Source of the DNA: an uncultured Maribacter sp.
Lineage (GTDB): Bacteria; Bacteroidota; Bacteroidia; Flavobacteriales; Flavobacteriaceae
Length of the DNA: 64,000 bases
Assembly: GCF_947500985.1 (NCBI RefSeq)
Contig: NZ_CANMTX010000010.1
Span: 1-64,000, forward strand
Direction of reading: 5' to 3'
Below, one piece after another: positions 60,883-64,000 of this stretch. Positions within the stretch are counted from its first letter, which is position 1; each line of letters opens with the position of its first letter. Below the pieces are notes generated by a model. It made no database searches. It saw only the letters and a program-made list of their open reading frames with translations, and had not been told where the DNA came from. Made by a program: the position numbers and the translations under genes.

Positions 60883-61555
60883 AGAGGGACAAAAAATTAT
60901 ATTGTTTTCTTTTTGTTTAGTAGGAATCAGCGTACTCTTAGCTCATTTCTTTATTGATATATCTTGGTTAAAACTGACCATTCAATTACTGGGTTTAATA
61001 CTATTGATAATTATTCTTCAGTTTTTCAGAAACCCAAAAAGAGTTGCTGCTAAAGATTTCAACGAAATTCTGTCTCCAGTTGATGGTAAGGTCGTTGTTA
61101 TTGAAGAAGTTTTTGAAAAAGAATTCTTTAAAGAAAAGAGAAGGCAAGTTTCTATTTTCATGTCTCCTGTAAATGTTCACGTAACAAGATACCCAGCAAG
61201 TGGTAGTATCATTTTTTCTAAATATCACCCTGGTAAATTTCTAGTTGCATGGCACCCCAAATCTAGTGAAGAGAACGAAAGAACTACTGTAGTTATAAAA
61301 ACACCGAAATTTGGCGAAATTTTATATCGGCAAATTGCAGGTGCATTAGCTAGACGTATTGTTAATTACGCAGAAAAAGGGGAAAGTGTACAGCAAGGTG
61401 ATGACGCAGGATTTATAAAATTTGGCTCTAGAGTAGATTTATTTTTACCTCTAGATTGTCAAATTAATGTAAAGCTAAACCAGAAAGTTAAAGGTGCAGA
61501 GACTTGTATAGCTACTTTTGTTGACCCAAATGAAAATGAAGAAATTACGTATTGA
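60872..61555 (+). CDS. psd: Phosphatidylserine decarboxylase family protein
   Basis: 227 aa; LSPVDGKVVVIEEV, SIFMSPVNVHVTRYPASG, FIKFGSRVDLFLPLD. Confidence 0.92.
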   Translation: MFHKEGQKIILFSFCLVGISVLLAHFFIDISWLKLTIQLLGLILLIIILQFFRNPKRVAAKDFNEILSPVDGKVVVIEEVFEKEFFKEKRRQVSIFMSPVNVHVTRYPASGSIIFSKYHPGKFLVAWHPKSSEENERTTVVIKTPKFGEILYRQIAGALARRIVNYAEKGESVQQGDDAGFIKFGSRVDLFLPLDCQINVKLNQKVKGAETCIATFVDPNENEEITY

Positions 61556-61787
61556 ATTTGAGGAAACCGTTGTTTTGGTCAATAACTTTAACGAACCAAT
61601 ACCGGCTGACATACTTTTAAAGCTATACGCGTATTATAAAATAGCCAATTCAAATTTTGACAATCCTGGTAGCAAAACACCCTTAATTAATGCTTTTAAA
61701 GCAAATGCATTGTTTCAAGCTAAGAACATGAGCAAGAAAAAAGCGATGCAAGCTTATATTGATTTAGCCACCAAAGAACTAAAATGA
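61530..61787 (+). CDS. Acyl-CoA-binding protein (ACBP)
   Basis: ILLKLYAYYKIANSNFDNPG...NALFQAKNMSKKKAMQAYIDLATKEL; start codon uncertain (61530 or 61536). Confidence 0.85.
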   Translation: MKMKKLRIEFEETVVLVNNFNEPIPADILLKLYAYYKIANSNFDNPGSKTPLINAFKANALFQAKNMSKKKAMQAYIDLATKELK

Positions 61788-61867
61788 TAATTATCGATTA
61801 TCTAAACATTAGTTGACGTCGTGTCTATATGGTTTAAAATAATTAGTAAACAATTGACCAACATTCG

Positions 61868-62338
61868 ATGAAAAGATTAGAAAAGATAAAGACCAATATT
61901 CTTCGTATTTCTATCGGTGTTGTGTATCTAATTTTTGGGTTTATAAAATTTATTCCACACTTGAGTCCGGCAGAAGATTTAGCTACTGATACAATTAGTA
62001 TTTTAACCTTAGGAATTTTACCCTCGCAAATAGGCTTGATTACATTAGCAATAGGAGAAACTTTAATTGGTATCTTTCTTATAGCAAATTGGAAACCTAG
62101 ATTATTTATTGGTATCGCTATAATTCATATACTATTTACATTTAGCCCACTATTCTTATTACCTGAAGAAATTTTTGGCAAAGGCGAATTAGTATTCACC
62201 CTAGCAGGACAGTACATTTTTAAAAACATCATTATTTTAAGCGCCTTAATATCGTTGAAAATTGATTTAGATATTAATCTAAGAAGAAAAGCCAATCTAG
62301 CATCATCTTCAAATAAATTAGTTGCTATTAAAAATTAA
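61868..62338 (+). CDS. DoxX-like/unknown membrane protein
   Basis: 156 aa, four predicted TM; ISIGVVYLIFGFIKFIPHLSPAEDLATDTISILTLG. Confidence 0.6.
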   Translation: MKRLEKIKTNILRISIGVVYLIFGFIKFIPHLSPAEDLATDTISILTLGILPSQIGLITLAIGETLIGIFLIANWKPRLFIGIAIIHILFTFSPLFLLPEEIFGKGELVFTLAGQYIFKNIIILSALISLKIDLDINLRRKANLASSSNKLVAIKN

Positions 62339-63099
62339 TGATATAAATCTTTTAAGTCGGCGTCGCAAAGGGAACAAAACAAATCATTTAATTTTTGGCA
62401 AACGTCATAAAAAAAACGTTCCCCTTTTTCTGCAGTAGCAAACTCCGGATTACCAATACCTGTATCGCTACTTACCTTAGACCACTGTCTTTCTGCCCAA
62501 GCCCAACCTTCATTAAATGCTTCTATTTTGAATGACTTAGCACTACCACTACCCCATTTCTCTTTTGGTTGAACTAAATCAGGTCTCAAATAAAGCATCA
62601 AGCTCGTTTCCATTTCATCGGCATGATCACCCGCTTCTTGAAAATATTTAGATTTATCTAACATTGGCGGAAAAAAGCAAAAGCTTATAAACATGTCTGG
62701 AAACATCAAGCCCAACTCTCTTACAAGAGGCTTGAAATTATTACCACCATGACCATTAAAAAGCAGCAATTTTTTAATGCCTTGTCTATTTAACACCGTC
62801 ACCAAATCTTTTAGAATAGCCAATTGCGTTGACGGATTTAGATTCATATCTAAATAAATGTCACTTTGACCTGTATTTACACCATAAGGAATCGTTGGCA
62901 ATACTATCACCTTCTTACCTTTGTCCCAGGCGATTTTAGCAGCTGATTCAACCATACTTTGCGCTTGATAGTTATCTGTACCATATGGTAAATGATAATT
63001 ATGTGCCTCTGTAGCACCCCAAGGCAAAACTGCCAATTCTATTTGTTCATCTTTTAAATGTTCCCAGTTCGTTTCGGCAAGTACATAAGGTCTAATCAT
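62335..63099 (-). CDS. Creatininase family protein
   Basis: 254 aa; LAVLPWGATEAHNYHLPYGTDNYQA, LLLFNGHGGNNFKPLVRELG, GDHADEMETSLMLYLRPDLV. Confidence 0.9.
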   Translation of the reverse strand: MIRPYVLAETNWEHLKDEQIELAVLPWGATEAHNYHLPYGTDNYQAQSMVESAAKIAWDKGKKVIVLPTIPYGVNTGQSDIYLDMNLNPSTQLAILKDLVTVLNRQGIKKLLLFNGHGGNNFKPLVRELGLMFPDMFISFCFFPPMLDKSKYFQEAGDHADEMETSLMLYLRPDLVQPKEKWGSGSAKSFKIEAFNEGWAWAERQWSKVSSDTGIGNPEFATAEKGERFFYDVCQKLNDLFCSLCDADLKDLYH

Positions 63100-63126
63100 A
63101 GTATTAAAGATACTATTAAAGCATAA

Positions 63127-63151
63127 AAAAACCCTTGAAATTAATCAAGGG
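63127..63151 (-). terminator. Rho-independent terminator downstream of small lmo0937-like gene
   Basis: Minus strand CCCTTGATTAATTTCAAGGGTTTTTTT. Confidence 0.8.
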
Positions 63152-63192
63152 CTCCTATATTTTTTTGATAAATATGGTTTAATAAATCTGAT

Positions 63193-63402
<210 letters not shown>

Positions 63403-63499
63403 TTACCTCTGTATGCTTAACTCAAATAAATTGATTACTAGCTCAAAATCAGAACAATAATCAGTATATACACAATCAAAAACACTTATAATCTGTAAT

Positions 63500-64000
63500 T
63501 TACACCAACTTTTCTTTAAAAAACTCAATGGTACGTGACCAAGCAAGTTCTGCCGCAGGCTCATCATATCTTGGTGTAGATGTATTATGAAAACCATGGT
63601 TTACCTCTGGGTAGAAATAGGCAACATTCTCTTTACCAAGTTCATTCAGCGCCTTTTCATAAGCTGACCATCCGGAGTTTACACGTTCGTCTAAACCCGC
63701 ATACTGCAACATTAAAGGTGCATTAATATTTTCTATGCCTTCTGTTGGCTGACCGCCATAAAAAGGTACTGCAGCTGCCAAATCTGGTACTTTTACTGCC
63801 ATCATATTAGAAATCCATCCACCGAAACAAAAACCTACAACTCCTATCTTACCATTACAATCTTCATGATTTTTCAAATATTCAAATGCCGCTATGAAAT
63901 CTTCTAACATTTCATCTCTATCTCGGGTTTTCTGCATTGCACGACCTTCATCATCATTACCTGGGTAACCACCAAGCGGACTCAAAGCATCTGGTGCAAT
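63500..64000 (-). CDS. Dienelactone hydrolase family protein, N-terminus beyond window
   Basis: [39 protein letters not shown]; frame stays open to 64000 (…[19 protein letters not shown]). Confidence 0.9.
   Translation of the reverse strand: MAPDALSPLGGYPGNDDEGRAMQKTRDRDEMLEDFIAAFEYLKNHEDCNGKIGVVGFCFGGWISNMMAVKVPDLAAAVPFYGGQPTEGIENINAPLMLQYAGLDERVNSGWSAYEKALNELGKENVAYFYPEVNHGFHNTSTPRYDEPAAELAWSRTIEFFKEKLV

Overview
A 64 kb chromosomal window, almost certainly from a marine Flavobacteriaceae (Bacteroidota); I infer this from the low GC content, TAnnTTTG promoter elements and gene content. Most of it is core genome: prfC; the rpoC-rpoB-rplL-rplJ-rplA-rplK-nusG-secE-tRNA-Trp-tuf block with four more tRNAs; hpf-xerC-rpsU; a complete trp operon (trpEGDCFBA); ppc; yaaA-rluD-PASTA; ddl-coaD; a two-histidine-kinase plus lone-receiver module; pyrE; birA; rsfS-ftsH-LUD-cdsA-psd-ACBP. 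The more interesting items are: (i) a tryptophan leader peptide with three consecutive Trp codons (MKNLIANTWWWNNLRKTS*) and a strong terminator before trpE, with a promoter so close that the leader mRNA may be nearly leaderless; (ii) a six-repeat lipoprotein whose repeats alternate 110/111 aa with strictly alternating cysteine positions, i.e. three 221-aa dimer units, preceded by helically phased TATCAC repeats; (iii) a large edge-truncated TSP3/Ig-like protein on the minus strand, absent from the ORF track and carrying two near-identical internal duplications; (iv) an OhrR/MarR-like operator over the marR start; (v) an rplL-rpoB intergenic hairpin; (vi) two small genes missing from the ORF track (THX and an lmo0937-like protein). 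I saw no CRISPR array, prophage, transposase or recognisable defence island. All calls come from reading the sequence; no search or folding was run.
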